The translations under genes and the position numbers were made by a program. From Xiphydria camelus (taxonomy: Eukaryota; Arthropoda; Insecta; Hymenoptera; Xiphydriidae): a DNA stretch of 64,000 bases. The stretch is taken from positions 23,516,875-23,580,874 of the forward strand of contig OY783192.1 in NCBI GenBank assembly GCA_963678675.1, read 5' to 3'. The notes beneath the pieces are model-generated. The model was not told where the DNA came from. It worked only from the letters and a program-made list of their open reading frames with translations, and did no database searches. Below are positions 18,596 through 30,991 of this stretch, piece after piece; the first letter of the stretch is position 1, and every line of letters starts with the position of its first letter.

Positions 18596-20661
18596 AATAA
18601 ATCATGCCCACGCCGTTCCACCAACAGTCAAGTTGTGTGCTACCCGATATTATCTGACGTCTCGCTGTGGAGACTCTGGTGAGGTGGCAACCAAAATTTA
18701 GTACGCAGACTGATAATCAAGCAGCTAATTCGGTAGAATAGCCTAGACAGAATAATGAGTTCCAATGCTACGACGATCAACGTAAGATTCACTATAATAT
18801 TGATCGTCGTGGAATTTAAGGTCATTTTTCTGTCTAGGCAATTCTACCGTATTAGCTGCTGTCGTCATTAGCGTTGGTTGTCGTGGAATTTTAGGTCATT
18901 CTTCTGTCTGGGCAATCCTATCGAGTTGGCTGCTGTCGTCATTACCTCGCCAGGGCGTCAATCGTGATCGTATATTAACTATATCGCTTCTTCAGCATTA
19001 AGCCATGTCAACTTGCTACTTAGCTTACACCTATGTATTAATATTCTATACGCGAATTCTACGTCTACCGCTGACTTCTCCGATCTGCCGGTGAGGTGCA
19101 AGACCGAAAGTCGTCCTTCTCTTGGTGCCACCTCTGATTTGACCAGCAGGATTTCTCCTGCGATAGCTACTACTATATAGCAGTGGTGGATTACTCCGTT
19201 TCCCGGGAGCGTCAAATACTGAGGCCACGTCAAACCTCTTGACAGGAATCGCGCACCACTGGGAATCAGTCGGCGGTTCTACGGCAATTCTCGCTTCTCC
19301 GCTTGGAATACCCGCCCAGTGATTCTCCTGAATAATTCGACATCTCGTGTGATGCCTGGCACGAGATCTCAACCGGCAATCACCTTTGCAAATGGCCAAC
19401 CATTTGCGTGATACCAGTGCTGCGTTGAAGATTGATTTTTCATCCAATTTTCGAAAAATCATCTGAGTCACCTCGATCGGAAGTTCTTCCGTAAAGTCGA
19501 TTCGGGGAGGACCGCGGCAGATGCCGATTGCTCGCAGAAAGGACTTGAAGAACTCCATGTCTATGCTTCAGTGACGAGTCATCGATTGAACGCTACTCAT
19601 CGAGAACTGCCATTATATAGGCCTACACTCTGCGGTCGCGCGGCGGACTGCGCATGAGCGGACCTGGCGTTGCGCATCCGGAGCGCCTTGCTGCGCATGG
19701 TGCGTTTCGTGCGGTCACTGAAGTCACTCTGTCGCGTAGCAGTGGATGCTGCCATGTATGCGTACGCCAACCTCACCAACTGATAATACCGAAACGGTGA
19801 GTGTTCCGTAAGGAAGGAGAAAGAATGAACCGGTCCGGTTTGGTGAAACAAGAGAGTCATATATTCATTGGGCTAAAATGGTAACAGAAATCGTACGAAT
19901 CTAGAACTTGAAAACACGCGTAGGTTAATCGGTTTGATGAGCACTGATTGCGAAAGATGACTCACGGCTGTAAAGACACACCGATCGACGTAGAGGCACT
20001 GATCACTTGATTACGAGAATATGGAACTAATACAACTGAACAACGTGTATTCGGTTGCGGTTTATATATCTTACAACTAACAGATAGTGGGGATAGCGTG
20101 GGCGATGCGGTACGCCCTGATTCGCTGAATGAGAATGCCGGTGTAGATAGCGCGAGCTATGCGGTGTGCCATGATTGGCTAGAAAAAAGGTGTAAACGCG
20201 GGGGATGACGCTTAGAGGAGTCACGTGCCTAACGGGATCGAGCGGTGGTTGCCCTTACCGTACGGAGGAGTCGGATTGTCTTGGAGGAATGATTCGACCT
20301 CCATTACCTGGGTACGCTGTCTATTAGGATTTCCTAGAAGAATGGCTTTTCCGATAGACAATCGGTTAGATCTCGTCGCTACATCTCAGTATAAGCGGGT
20401 TAAGCAATCGACGGCTAGTGGTAATTAGTAAAGTGAATTAGTTAGGTGACGCGTGACTCATTAAGAAGCGTCCGGCAATTAGCTTTTCGGGAAAGGTACG
20501 GGACTGCAAGTGCATTCACAGCCCCTGCTTTGGCCTTAACAGTGCGAGAGTACGGAACATCGCGGCGTTCAAAGTAAGTAACTGTTGTCGTCGCGGGACT
20601 GTGAAATTGTAGACATCGTGATCACGCTCCAAGCTTGAAAGAGAGTACATTTCATCGTGGA
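18596..20661. repeat. Repeat unit 10
   Basis: 21T, 276G, 478G, 1619AG, 2014G. Left end as in unit 9, right end as in unit 11. Confidence 0.98.
19046..19558 (-). CDS. F-box domain ORF, unit 10
   Basis: Ala47; silent GTC at Val162, but CAG at Gln32, unlike units 8 and 9. Confidence 0.5.
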   Translation of the reverse strand: MEFFKSFLRAIGICRGPPRIDFTEELPIEVTQMIFRKLDEKSIFNAALVSRKWLAICKGDCRLRSRARHHTRCRIIQENHWAGIPSGEARIAVEPPTDSQWCAIPVKRFDVASVFDAPGKRSNPPLLYSSSYRRRNPAGQIRGGTKRRTTFGLAPHRQIGEVSGRRRIRV

Positions 20662-22727
20662 AATAAATCATGCCCACGCCGCTCCACCAACAGTCAAGTT
20701 GTGTGCTACCCGATATTATCTGACGTCTCGCTGTGGAGACTCTGGTGAGATGGCAACCAAAATTTAGTACGCAGACTGATAATCAAGCAGCTAATTCGGT
20801 AGAATAGCCTAGACAGAATAATGAGTTCCAATGCTACGACGATCAACGTAAGATTCACTATAATATTGATCGTCGTGGAATTTAAGGTCATTTTTCTGTC
20901 TAGGCAATTCTACCGTATTAGCTGCTGTCGTCATTAGCGTTGGTTGTCGTGGAATTTTAGGTCATTCTTCTGTCTGGGCAATCCTATCGAGTTGGCTGCT
21001 GTCGTCATTACCTCGCCAGGGCGTCAATCGTGATCGTATATTAACTATATCGCTTCTTCAGCATTAAGCCATGTCAACTTGCTACTTAGCTTACACCTAT
21101 GTATTAATATTCTATACGCGAATTCTACGTCTACCGCTGACTTCTCCGATCTGCCGGTGAGGTGCAAGACCGAAAGTCGTCCTTCTCTTGGTGCCACCTC
21201 TGATTTGACCAGCAGGATTTCTCCTGCGATAGCTACTACTATATAGCAGTGGTGGATTACTCCGTTTCCCGGGAGCGTCAAATACTGAGGCCACGTCAAA
21301 CCTCTTGACAGGAATCGCGCACCACTGGGAATCAGTCGGCGGTTCTACGGCAATTCTCGCTTCTCCGCTTGGAATACCCGCCCAGTGATTCTCCTGAATA
21401 ATTCGACATCTCGTGTGATGCCTGGCACGAGATCTCAACCGGCAATCACCTTTGCAAATGGCCAACCATTTGCGTGATACCAGTGCTGCGTTGAAGATTG
21501 ATTTTTCATCCAATTTTCGAAAAATCATCTGAGTCACCTCGATCGGAAGTTCTTCCGTAAAGTCGATTCGGGGAGGACCGCGGCAGATGCCGATTGCTCG
21601 CAGAAAGGACTTGAAGAACTCCATGTCTATGCTTCAGTGACGAGTCATCGATTGAACGCTACTCATCGAGAACTGCCATTATATAGGCCTACACTCTGCG
21701 GTCGCGCGGCGGACTGCGCATGAGCGGACCTGGCGTTGCGCATCCGGAGCGCCTTGCTGCGCATGGTGCGTTTCGTGCGGTCACTGAAGTCACTCTGTCG
21801 CGTAGCAGTGGATGCTGCCATGTATGCGTACGCCAACCTCACCAACTGATAATACCGAAACGGTGAGTGTTCCGTAAGGAAGGAGAAAGAATGAACCGGT
21901 CCGGTTTGGTGAAACAAGAGAGTCATATATTCATTGGGCTAAAATGGTAACAGAAATCGTACGAATCTAGAACTTGAAAACACGCGTAGGTTAATCGGTT
22001 TGATGAGCACTGATTGCGAAAGATGACTCACGGCTGTAAAGACACACCGATCGACGTAGAGGCACTGATCACTTGATTACGAGAATATGGAACTAATACA
22101 ACTGAACAACGTGTATTCGGTTGCGGTTTATATATCTTACAACTAACAGATAGTGGGGATAGCGTGGGCGATGCGGTACGCCCTGATTCGCTGAATGAGA
22201 ATGCCGGTGTAGATAGCGCGAGCTATGCGGTGTGCCATGATTGGCTAGAAAAAAGGTGTAAACGCGGGGGATGACGCTTAGAGGAGTCACGTGCCTAACG
22301 GGATCGAGCGGTGGTTGCCCTTACCGTACGGAGGAGTCGGATTGTCTTGGAGGAATGATTCGACCTCCATTACCTGGGTACGCTGTCTATTAGGATTTCC
22401 TAGAAGAATGGCTTTTCCGATAGACAATCGGTTAGATCTCGTCGCTACATCTCAGTATAAGCGGGTTAAGCAATCGACGGCTAGTGGTAATTAGTAAAGA
22501 GAATTAGTTAGGTGACGCGTGACTCATTAAGAAGCGTCCGGCAATTAGCTTTTCGGGAAAGGTACGGGACTGCAAGTGCATTCACAGCCCCTGCTTTGGC
22601 CTTAACAGTGCGAGAGTACGGAACATCGCGGCGTTCAAAGTAAGTAACTGTTGTCGTCGCGGGACTGTGAAATTGTAGACATCGTGATCACGCTCCAAGC
22701 TTGAAAGAGAGTACATTTCATCGTGGA
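20662..22727. repeat. Repeat unit 11
   Basis: 21C, 276G, 478G, 1619AG, 2014G. Last unit with 276G and 478G; marks the end of the left-hand variant block. Confidence 0.98.
21112..21624 (-). CDS. F-box domain ORF, unit 11
   Basis: Ala47; last unit with GTC at Val162. Confidence 0.5.
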   Translation of the reverse strand: MEFFKSFLRAIGICRGPPRIDFTEELPIEVTQMIFRKLDEKSIFNAALVSRKWLAICKGDCRLRSRARHHTRCRIIQENHWAGIPSGEARIAVEPPTDSQWCAIPVKRFDVASVFDAPGKRSNPPLLYSSSYRRRNPAGQIRGGTKRRTTFGLAPHRQIGEVSGRRRIRV

Positions 22728-24793
22728 AATAAATCATGCCCACGCCGCTCCACCAACAGTCAAGTTGTGTGCTACCCGATATTATCTGACGTCTCGCTGT
22801 GGAGACTCTGGTGAGATGGCAACCAAAATTTAGTACGCAGACTGATAATCAAGCAGCTAATTCGGTAGAATAGCCTAGACAGAATAATGAGTTCCAATGC
22901 TACGACGATCAACGTAAGATTCACTATAATATTGATCGTCGTGGAATTTAAGGTCATTTTTCTGTCTAGGCAATTCTACCATATTAGCTGCTGTCGTCAT
23001 TATCGTTGGTTGTCGTGGAATTTTAGGTCATTCTTCTGTCTGGGCAATCCTATCGAGTTGGCTGCTGTCGTCATTACCTCGCCAGGGCGTCAATCGTGAT
23101 CGTATATTAACTATATCGCTTCTTCAGCATTAAGCCATGTCAACTTGCTACTTAGCTTACACCTATGTATTAATATTCTATACGCGAATTCTACGTCTAC
23201 CGCTTACTTCTCCGATCTGCCGGTGAGGTGCAAGACCGAAAGTCGTCCTTCTCTTGGTGCCACCTCTGATTTGACCAGCAGGATTTCTCCTGCGATAGCT
23301 ACTACTATATAGCAGTGGTGGATTACTCCGTTTCCCGGGAGCGTCAAATACTGAGGCCACGTCAAACCTCTTGACAGGAATCGCGCACCACTGGGAATCA
23401 GTCGGCGGTTCTACGGCAATTCTCGCTTCTCCGCTTGGAATACCCGCCCAGTGATTCTCCTGAATAATTCGACATCTCGTGTGATGCCTGGCACGAGATC
23501 TCAACCGGCAATCACCTTTGCAAATGGCCAACCATTTGCGTGATACCAGTGTTGCGTTGAAGATTGATTTTTCATCCAATTTTCGAAAAATCATCTGAGT
23601 CACCTCGATCGGAAGTTCTTCCGTAAAGTCGATTCGGGGAGGACCGCGGCAGATGCCGATTGCTCGCAGAAAGGACTTGAAGAACTCCATGTCGATGCTT
23701 CAGTGACGAGTCGTCGATTGAACGCTACTCATCGAGAACTGCCATTATATAGGCCTACACTCTGCGGTCGCGCGGCGGACTGCGCATGAGCGGACCAGGC
23801 GTTGCGCATCCGGAGCGCCTTGCTGCGCATGGTGCGTTTCGTGCGGTCACTGAAGTCACTCTGTCGCGTAGCCGTGGATGCTGCCATGTATGCGTACGCC
23901 AACCTCACCAACTGATAATACCGAAACGGTGAGTGTTCCGTAAGGAAGGAGAAAGAATGAACCGGTCCGGTTTGGTGAAACAAGAGAGTCATATATTCAT
24001 TGGGCTAAAATGGTAACAGAAATCGTACGAATCTAGAACTTGAAAACACGCGTAGGTTAATCGGTTTGATGAGCACTGATTGCGAAAGATGACTCACGGC
24101 TGTAAAGACACACCGATCGACGTAGAGGCACTGATCACTTGATTACGAGAATATAGAACTAATACAACTGAACAACGTGTATTCGGTTGCGGTTTATATA
24201 TCTTACAACTAACAGATAGTGGGGATAGCGTGGGCGATGCGGTACGCCCTGATTCGCTGAATGAGAATGCCGGTGTAGATAGCGCGAGCTATGCGGTGTG
24301 CCATGATTGGCTAGAAAAAAGGTGTAAACGCGGGGGATGACGCTTCCAGGAGTCACGTGCCTAACGGGATCGAGCGGTGGTTGCCCTTACCGTACGGAGG
24401 AGTCGGATTGTCTTGGAGGAATGATTCGACCTCCATTACCTGGGTACGCTGTCTATTAGGATTTCCTAGAAGAATGGCTTTTCCGATAGACAATCGGTTA
24501 GATCTCGTCGCTACATCTCAGTATAAGCGGGTTAAGCAATCGACGGCTAGTGGTAATTAGTAAAGTGAATTAGTTAGGTGACGCGTGACTCATTAAGAAG
24601 CGTCCGGCAATTAGCTTTTCGGGAAAGGTACGGGACTGCAAGTGCATTCACAGCCCCTGCTTTGGCCTTAACAGTGCGAGAGTACGGAACATCGCGGCGT
24701 TCAAAGTAAGTAACTGTTGTCGTCGCGGGACTGTGAAATTTTAGACATCGTGATCACGCTCCAAGCTTGAAAGAGAGTACATTTCATCGTGGA
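22728..24793. repeat. Repeat unit 12
   Basis: 21C, 171T, 276T, 1619CC, with CCATATT in the hairpin right arm (22980) and ATATAGAAC near the distal start site. Near twin of unit 14. Confidence 0.98.
23178..23690 (-). CDS. F-box domain ORF, unit 12
   Basis: Thr47; protein identical to unit 1. Confidence 0.5.
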   Translation of the reverse strand: MEFFKSFLRAIGICRGPPRIDFTEELPIEVTQMIFRKLDEKSIFNATLVSRKWLAICKGDCRLRSRARHHTRCRIIQENHWAGIPSGEARIAVEPPTDSQWCAIPVKRFDVASVFDAPGKRSNPPLLYSSSYRRRNPAGQIRGGTKRRTTFGLAPHRQIGEVSGRRRIRV

Positions 24794-26859
24794 AATAAAT
24801 CATGCCCACGCCGCTCCACCAACAGTCAAGTTGTGTGCTACCCGATATTATCTGACGTCTCGCTGTGGAGACTCTGGTGAGATGGCAACCAAAATTTAGT
24901 ACGCAGACTGATAATCAAGCAGCTAATTCGGTAGAATAGCCTAGACAGAATAATGAGTTCCAAAGCTACGACGATCAACGTAAGATTCACTATAATATTG
25001 ATCGTCGTGGAATTTAAGGTCATTTTTCTGTCTAGGCAATTCTACCGTATTAGCTGCTGTCGTCATTATCGTTGGTTGTCGTGGAATTTTAGGTCATTCT
25101 TCTGTCTGGGCAATCCTATCGAGTTGGCTGCTGTCGTCATTACCTCGCCAGGGCGTCAATCGTGATCGTATATTAACTATATCGCTTCTTCAGCATTAAG
25201 CCATGTCAACTTGCTACTTAGCTTACACCTATGTATTAATATTCTATACGCGAATTCTACGTCTACCGCTTACTTCTCCGATCTGCCGGTGAGGTGCAAG
25301 ACCGAAAGTCGTCCTTCTCTTGGTGCCACCTCTGATTTGACCAGCAGGATTTCTCCTGCGATAGCTACTACTATATAGCAGTGGTGGATTACTCCGTTTC
25401 CCGGGAGCGTCAAATACTGAGGCCACGTCAAACCTCTTGACAGGAATCGCGCACCACTGGGAATCAGTCGGCGGTTCTACGGCAATTCTCGCTTCTCCGC
25501 TTGGAATACCCGCTCAGTGATTCTCCTGAATAATTCGACATCTCGTGTGATGCCTGGCACGAGATCTCAACCGGCAATCACCTTTGCAAATGGCCAACCA
25601 TTTGCGTGATACCAGTGTTGCGTTGAAGATTGATTTTTCATCCAATTTTCGAAAAATCATCTGAGTCACCTCGATCGGAAGTTCTTCCGTAAAGTCGATT
25701 CGGGGAGGACCGCGGCAGATGCCGATTGCTCGCAGAAAGGACTTGAAGAACTCCATGTCGATGCTTCAGTGACGAGTCATCGATTGAACGCTACTCATCG
25801 AGAACTGCCATTATATAGGCCTACACTCTGCGGTCGCGCGGCGGACTGCGCATGAGCGGACCTGGCGTTGCGCATCCGGAGCGCCTTGCTGCGCATGGTG
25901 CGTTTCGTGCGGTCACTGAAGTCACTCTGTCGCGTAGCAGTGGATGCTGCCATGTATGCGTACGCCAACCTCACCAACTGATAATACCGAAACGGTGAGT
26001 GTTCCGTAAGGAAGGAGAAAGAATGAACCGGTCCGGTTTGGTGAAACAAGAGAGTCATATATTCATTGGGCTAAAATGGTAACAGAAATCGTACGAATCT
26101 AGAACTTGAAAACACGCGTAGGTTAATCGGTTTGATGAGCACTGATTGCGAAAGATGACTCACGGCTGTAAAGACACACCGATCGACGTAGAGGCACTGA
26201 TCACTTGATTACGAGAATATGGAACTAATACAACTGAACAACGTGTATTCGGTTGCGGTTTATATATCTTACAACTAACAGATAGTGGGGATAGCGTGGG
26301 CGATGCGGTACGCCCTGATTCGCTGAATGAGAATGCCGGTGTAGATAGCGCGAGCTATGCGGTGTGCCATGATTGGCTAGAAAAAAGGTGTAAACGCGGG
26401 GGATGACGCTTAGAGGAGTCACGTGCCTAACGGGATCGAGCGGTGGTTGCCCTTACCGTACGGAGGAGTCGGATTGTCTTGGAGGAATGATTCGACCTCC
26501 ATTACCTGGGTACGCTGTCTATTAGGATTTCCTAGAAGAATGGCTTTTCCGATAGACAATCGGTTAGATCTCGTCGCTACATCTCAGTATAAGCGGGTTA
26601 AGCAATCGACGGCTAGTGGTAATTAGTAAAGTGAATTAGTTAGGTGACGCGTGACTCATTAAGAAGCGTCCGGCAATTAGCTTTTCGGGAAAGGTACGGG
26701 ACTGCAAGTGCATTCACAGCCCCTGCTTTGGCCTTAACAGTGCGAGAGTACGGAACATCGCGGCGTTCAAAGTAAGTAACTGTTGTCGTCGCGGGACTGT
26801 GAAATTGTAGACATCGTGATCACGCTCCAAGCTTGAAAGAGAGTACATTTCATCGTGGA
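24794..26859. repeat. Repeat unit 13
   Basis: 171A, 276T, 1619AG, 2014G. Carries the F-box nonsense mutation; left part matches unit 15. Confidence 0.98.
25244..25756 (-). pseudogene. F-box ORF with Trp81 stop, unit 13
   Basis: Plus-strand CGCTCAGTG in place of CGCCCAGTG (near 25514) turns Trp81 TGG into TGA. An 80-residue product would still contain the full F-box (25-65) but lose the Arg-rich tail. Thr47. Confidence 0.6.
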
Positions 26860-28925
26860 AATAAATCATGCCCACGCCGCTCCACCAACAGTCAAGTTGT
26901 GTGCTACCCGATATTATCTGACGTCTCGCTGTGGAGACTCTGGTGAGATGGCAACCAAAATTTAGTACGCAGACTGATAATCAAGCAGCTAATTCGGTAG
27001 AATAGCCTAGACAGAATAATGAGTTCCAATGCTACGACGATCAACGTAAGATTCACTATAATATTGATCGTCGTGGAATTTAAGGTCATTTTTCTGTCTA
27101 GGCAATTCTACCATATTAGCTGCTGTCGTCATTATCGTTGGTTGTCGTGGAATTTTAGGTCATTCTTCTGTCTGGGCAATCCTATCGAGTTGGCTGCTGT
27201 CGTCATTACCTCGCCAGGGCGTCAATCGTGATCGTATATTAACTATATCGCTTCTTCAGCATTAAGCCATGTCAACTTGCTACTTAGCTTACACCTATGT
27301 ATTAATATTCTATACGCGAATTCTACGTCTACCGCTTACTTCTCCGATCTGCCGGTGAGGTGCAAGACCGAAAGTCGTCCTTCTCTTGGTGCCACCTCTG
27401 ATTTGACCAGCAGGATTTCTCCTGCGATAGCTACTACTATATAGCAGTGGTGGATTACTCCGTTTCCCGGGAGCGTCAAATACTGAGGCCACGTCAAACC
27501 TCTTGACAGGAATCGCGCACCACTGGGAATCAGTCGGCGGTTCTACGGCAATTCTCGCTTCTCCGCTTGGAATACCCGCCCAGTGATTCTCCTGAATAAT
27601 TCGACATCTCGTGTGATGCCTGGCACGAGATCTCAACCGGCAATCACCTTTGCAAATGGCCAACCATTTGCGTGATACCAGTGTTGCGTTGAAGATTGAT
27701 TTTTCATCCAATTTTCGAAAAATCATCTGAGTCACCTCGATCGGAAGTTCTTCCGTAAAGTCGATTCGGGGAGGACCGCGGCAGATGCCGATTGCTCGCA
27801 GAAAGGACTTGAAGAACTCCATGTCGATGCTTCAGTGACGAGTCGTCGATTGAACGCTACTCATCGAGAACTGCCATTATATAGGCCTACACTCTGCGGT
27901 CGCGCGGCGGACTGCGCATGAGCGGACCAGGCGTTGCGCATCCGGAGCGCCTTGCTGCGCATGGTGCGTTTCGTGCGGTCACTGAAGTCACTCTGTCGCG
28001 TAGCAGTGGATGCTGCCATGTATGCGTACGCCAACCTCACCAACTGATAATACCGAAACGGTGAGTGTTCCGTAAGGAAGGAGAAAGAATGAACCGGTCC
28101 GGTTTGGTGAAACAAGAGAGTCATATATTCATTGGGCTAAAATGGTAACAGAAATCGTACGAATCTAGAACTTGAAAACACGCGTAGGTTAATCGGTTTG
28201 ATGAGCACTGATTGCGAAAGATGACTCACGGCTGTAAAGACACACCGATCGACGTAGAGGCACTGATCACTTGATTACGAGAATATAGAACTAATACAAC
28301 TGAACAACGTGTATTCGGTTGCGGTTTATATATCTTACAACTAACAGATAGTGGGGATAGCGTGGGCGATGCGGTACGCCCTGATTCGCTGAATGAGAAT
28401 GCCGGTGTAGATAGCGCGAGCTATGCGGTGTGCCATGATTGGCTAGAAAAAAGGTGTAAACGCGGGGGATGACGCTTCCAGGAGTCACGTGCCTAACGGG
28501 ATCGAGCGGTGGTTGCCCTTACCGTACGGAGGAGTCGGATTGTCTTGGAGGAATGATTCGACCTCCATTACCTGGGTACGCTGTCTATTAGGATTTCCTA
28601 GAAGAATGGCTTTTCCGATAGACAATCGGTTAGATCTCGTCGCTACATCTCAGTATAAGCGGGTTAAGCAATCGACGGCTAGTGGTAATTAGTAAAGTGA
28701 ATTAGTTAGGTGACGCGTGACTCATTAAGAAGCGTCCGGCAATTAGCTTTTCGGGAAAGGTACGGGACTGCAAGTGCATTCACAGCCCCTGCTTTGGCCT
28801 TAACAGTGCGAGAGTACGGAACATCGCGGCGTTCAAAGTAAGTAACTGTTGTCGTCGCGGGACTGTGAAATTTTAGACATCGTGATCACGCTCCAAGCTT
28901 GAAAGAGAGTACATTTCATCGTGGA
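26860..28925. repeat. Repeat unit 14
   Basis: 171T, 276T, 1619CC. Shares the CCATATT and ATATAGAAC variants with unit 12 but differs at GTAGCAGTGG (GTAGCCGTGG in unit 12). Confidence 0.98.
27310..27822 (-). CDS. F-box domain ORF, unit 14
   Basis: Thr47; open throughout and identical in protein to unit 12, sitting between two broken copies. Confidence 0.5.
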   Translation of the reverse strand: MEFFKSFLRAIGICRGPPRIDFTEELPIEVTQMIFRKLDEKSIFNATLVSRKWLAICKGDCRLRSRARHHTRCRIIQENHWAGIPSGEARIAVEPPTDSQWCAIPVKRFDVASVFDAPGKRSNPPLLYSSSYRRRNPAGQIRGGTKRRTTFGLAPHRQIGEVSGRRRIRV

Positions 28926-30991
28926 AATAAATCATGCCCACGCCGCTCCACCAACAGTCAAGTTGTGTGCTACCCGATATTATCTGACGTCTCGCTGTGG
29001 AGACTCTGGTGAGATGGCAACCAAAATTTAGTACGCAGACTGATAATCAAGCAGCTAATTCGGTAGAATAGCCTAGACAGAATAATGAGTTCCAAAGCTA
29101 CGACGATCAACGTAAGATTCACTATAATATTGATCGTCGTGGAATTTAAGGTCATTTTTCTGTCTAGGCAATTCTACCGTATTAGCTGCTGTCGTCATTA
29201 TCGTTGGTTGTCGTGGAATTTTAGGTCATTCTTCTGTCTGGGCAATCCTATCGAGTTGGCTGCTGTCGTCATTACCTCGCCAGGGCGTCAATCGTGATCG
29301 TATATTAACTATATCGCTTCTTCAGCATTAAGCCATGTCAACTTGCTACTTAGCTTACACCTATGTATTAATATTCTATACGCGAATTCTACGTCTACCG
29401 CTTACTTCTCCGATCTGCCGGTGAGGTGCAAGACCGAAAGTCGTCCTTCTCTTGGTGCCACCTCTGATTTGACCAGCAGGATTTCTCCTGCGATAGCTAC
29501 TACTATATAGCAGTGGTGGATTACTCCGTTTCCCGGGAGCGTCAAATACTGAGGCCACGTCAAACCTCTTGACAGGAATCGCGCACCACTGGGAATCAGT
29601 CGGCGGTTCTACGGCAATTCTCGCTTCTCCGCTTGGAATACCCGCTCAGTGATTCTCCTGAATAATTCGACATCTCGTGTGATGCCTGGCACGAGATCTC
29701 AACCGGCAATCACCTTTGCAAATGGCCAACCATTTGCGTGATACCAGTGTTGCGTTGAAGATTGATTTTTCATCCAATTTTCGAAAAATCATCTGAGTCA
29801 CCTCGATCGGAAGTTCTTCCGTAAAGTCGATTCGGGGAGGACCGCGGCAGATGCCGATTGCTCGCAGAAAGGACTTGAAGAACTCCATGTCGATGCTTCA
29901 GTGACGAGTCATCGATTGAACGCTACTCATCGAGAACTGCCATTATATAGGCCTACACTCTGCGGTCGCGCGGCGGACTGCGCATGAGCGGACCTGGCGT
30001 TGCGCATCCGGAGCGCCTTGCTGCGCATGGTGCGTTTCGTGCGGTCACTGAAGTCACTCTGTCGCGTAGCAGTGGATGCTGCCATGTATGCGTACGCCAA
30101 CCTCACCAACTGATAATACCGAAACGGTGAGTGTTCCGTAAGGAAGGAGAAAGAATGAACCGGTCCGGTTTGGTGAAACAAGAGAGTCATATATTCATTG
30201 GGCTAAAATGGTAACAGAAATCGTACGAATCTAGAACTTGAAAACACGCGTAGGTTAATCGGTTTGATGAGCACTGATTGCGAAAGATGACTCACGGCTG
30301 TAAAGACACACCGATCGACGTAGAGGCACTGATCACTTGATTACGAGAATATGGAACTAATACAACTGAACAACGTGTATTCGGTTGCGGTTTATATATC
30401 TTACAACTAACAGATAGTGGGGATAGCGTGGGCGATGCGGTACGCCCTGATTCGCTGAATGAGAATGCCGGTGTAGATAGCGCGAGCTATGCGGTGTGCC
30501 ATGATTGGCTAGAAAAAAGGTGTAAACGCGGGGGATGACGCTTCCAGGAGTCACGTGCCTAACGGGATCGAGCGGTGGTTGCCCTTACCGTACGGAGGAG
30601 TCGGATTGTCTTGGAGGAATGATTCGACCTCCATTACCTGGGTACGCTGTCTATTAGGATTTCCTAGAAGAATGGCTTTTCCGATAGACAATCGGTTAGA
30701 TCTCGTCGCTACATCTCAGTATAAGCGGGTTAAGCAATCGACGGCTAGTGGTAATTAGTAAAGTGAATTAGTTAGGTGACGCGTGACTCATTAAGAAGCG
30801 TCCGGCAATTAGCTTTTCGGGAAAGGTACGGGACTGCAAGTGCATTCACAGCCCCTGCTTTGGCCTTAACAGTGCGAGAGTACGGAACATCGCGGCGTTC
30901 AAAGTAAGTAACTGTTGTCGTCGCGGGACTGTGAAATTTTAGACATCGTGATCACGCTCCAAGCTTGAAAGAGAGTACATTTCATCGTGGA
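28926..30991. repeat. Repeat unit 15
   Basis: 171A, 276T, 1619CC. Nonsense F-box copy; agrees with unit 27 at every site compared. Start of the five-unit block copied as units 27-31. Confidence 0.98.
29376..29888 (-). pseudogene. F-box ORF with Trp81 stop, unit 15
   Basis: Same TGG to TGA change as unit 13, two units downstream, so it was copied rather than arising anew. Thr47. Confidence 0.6.
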
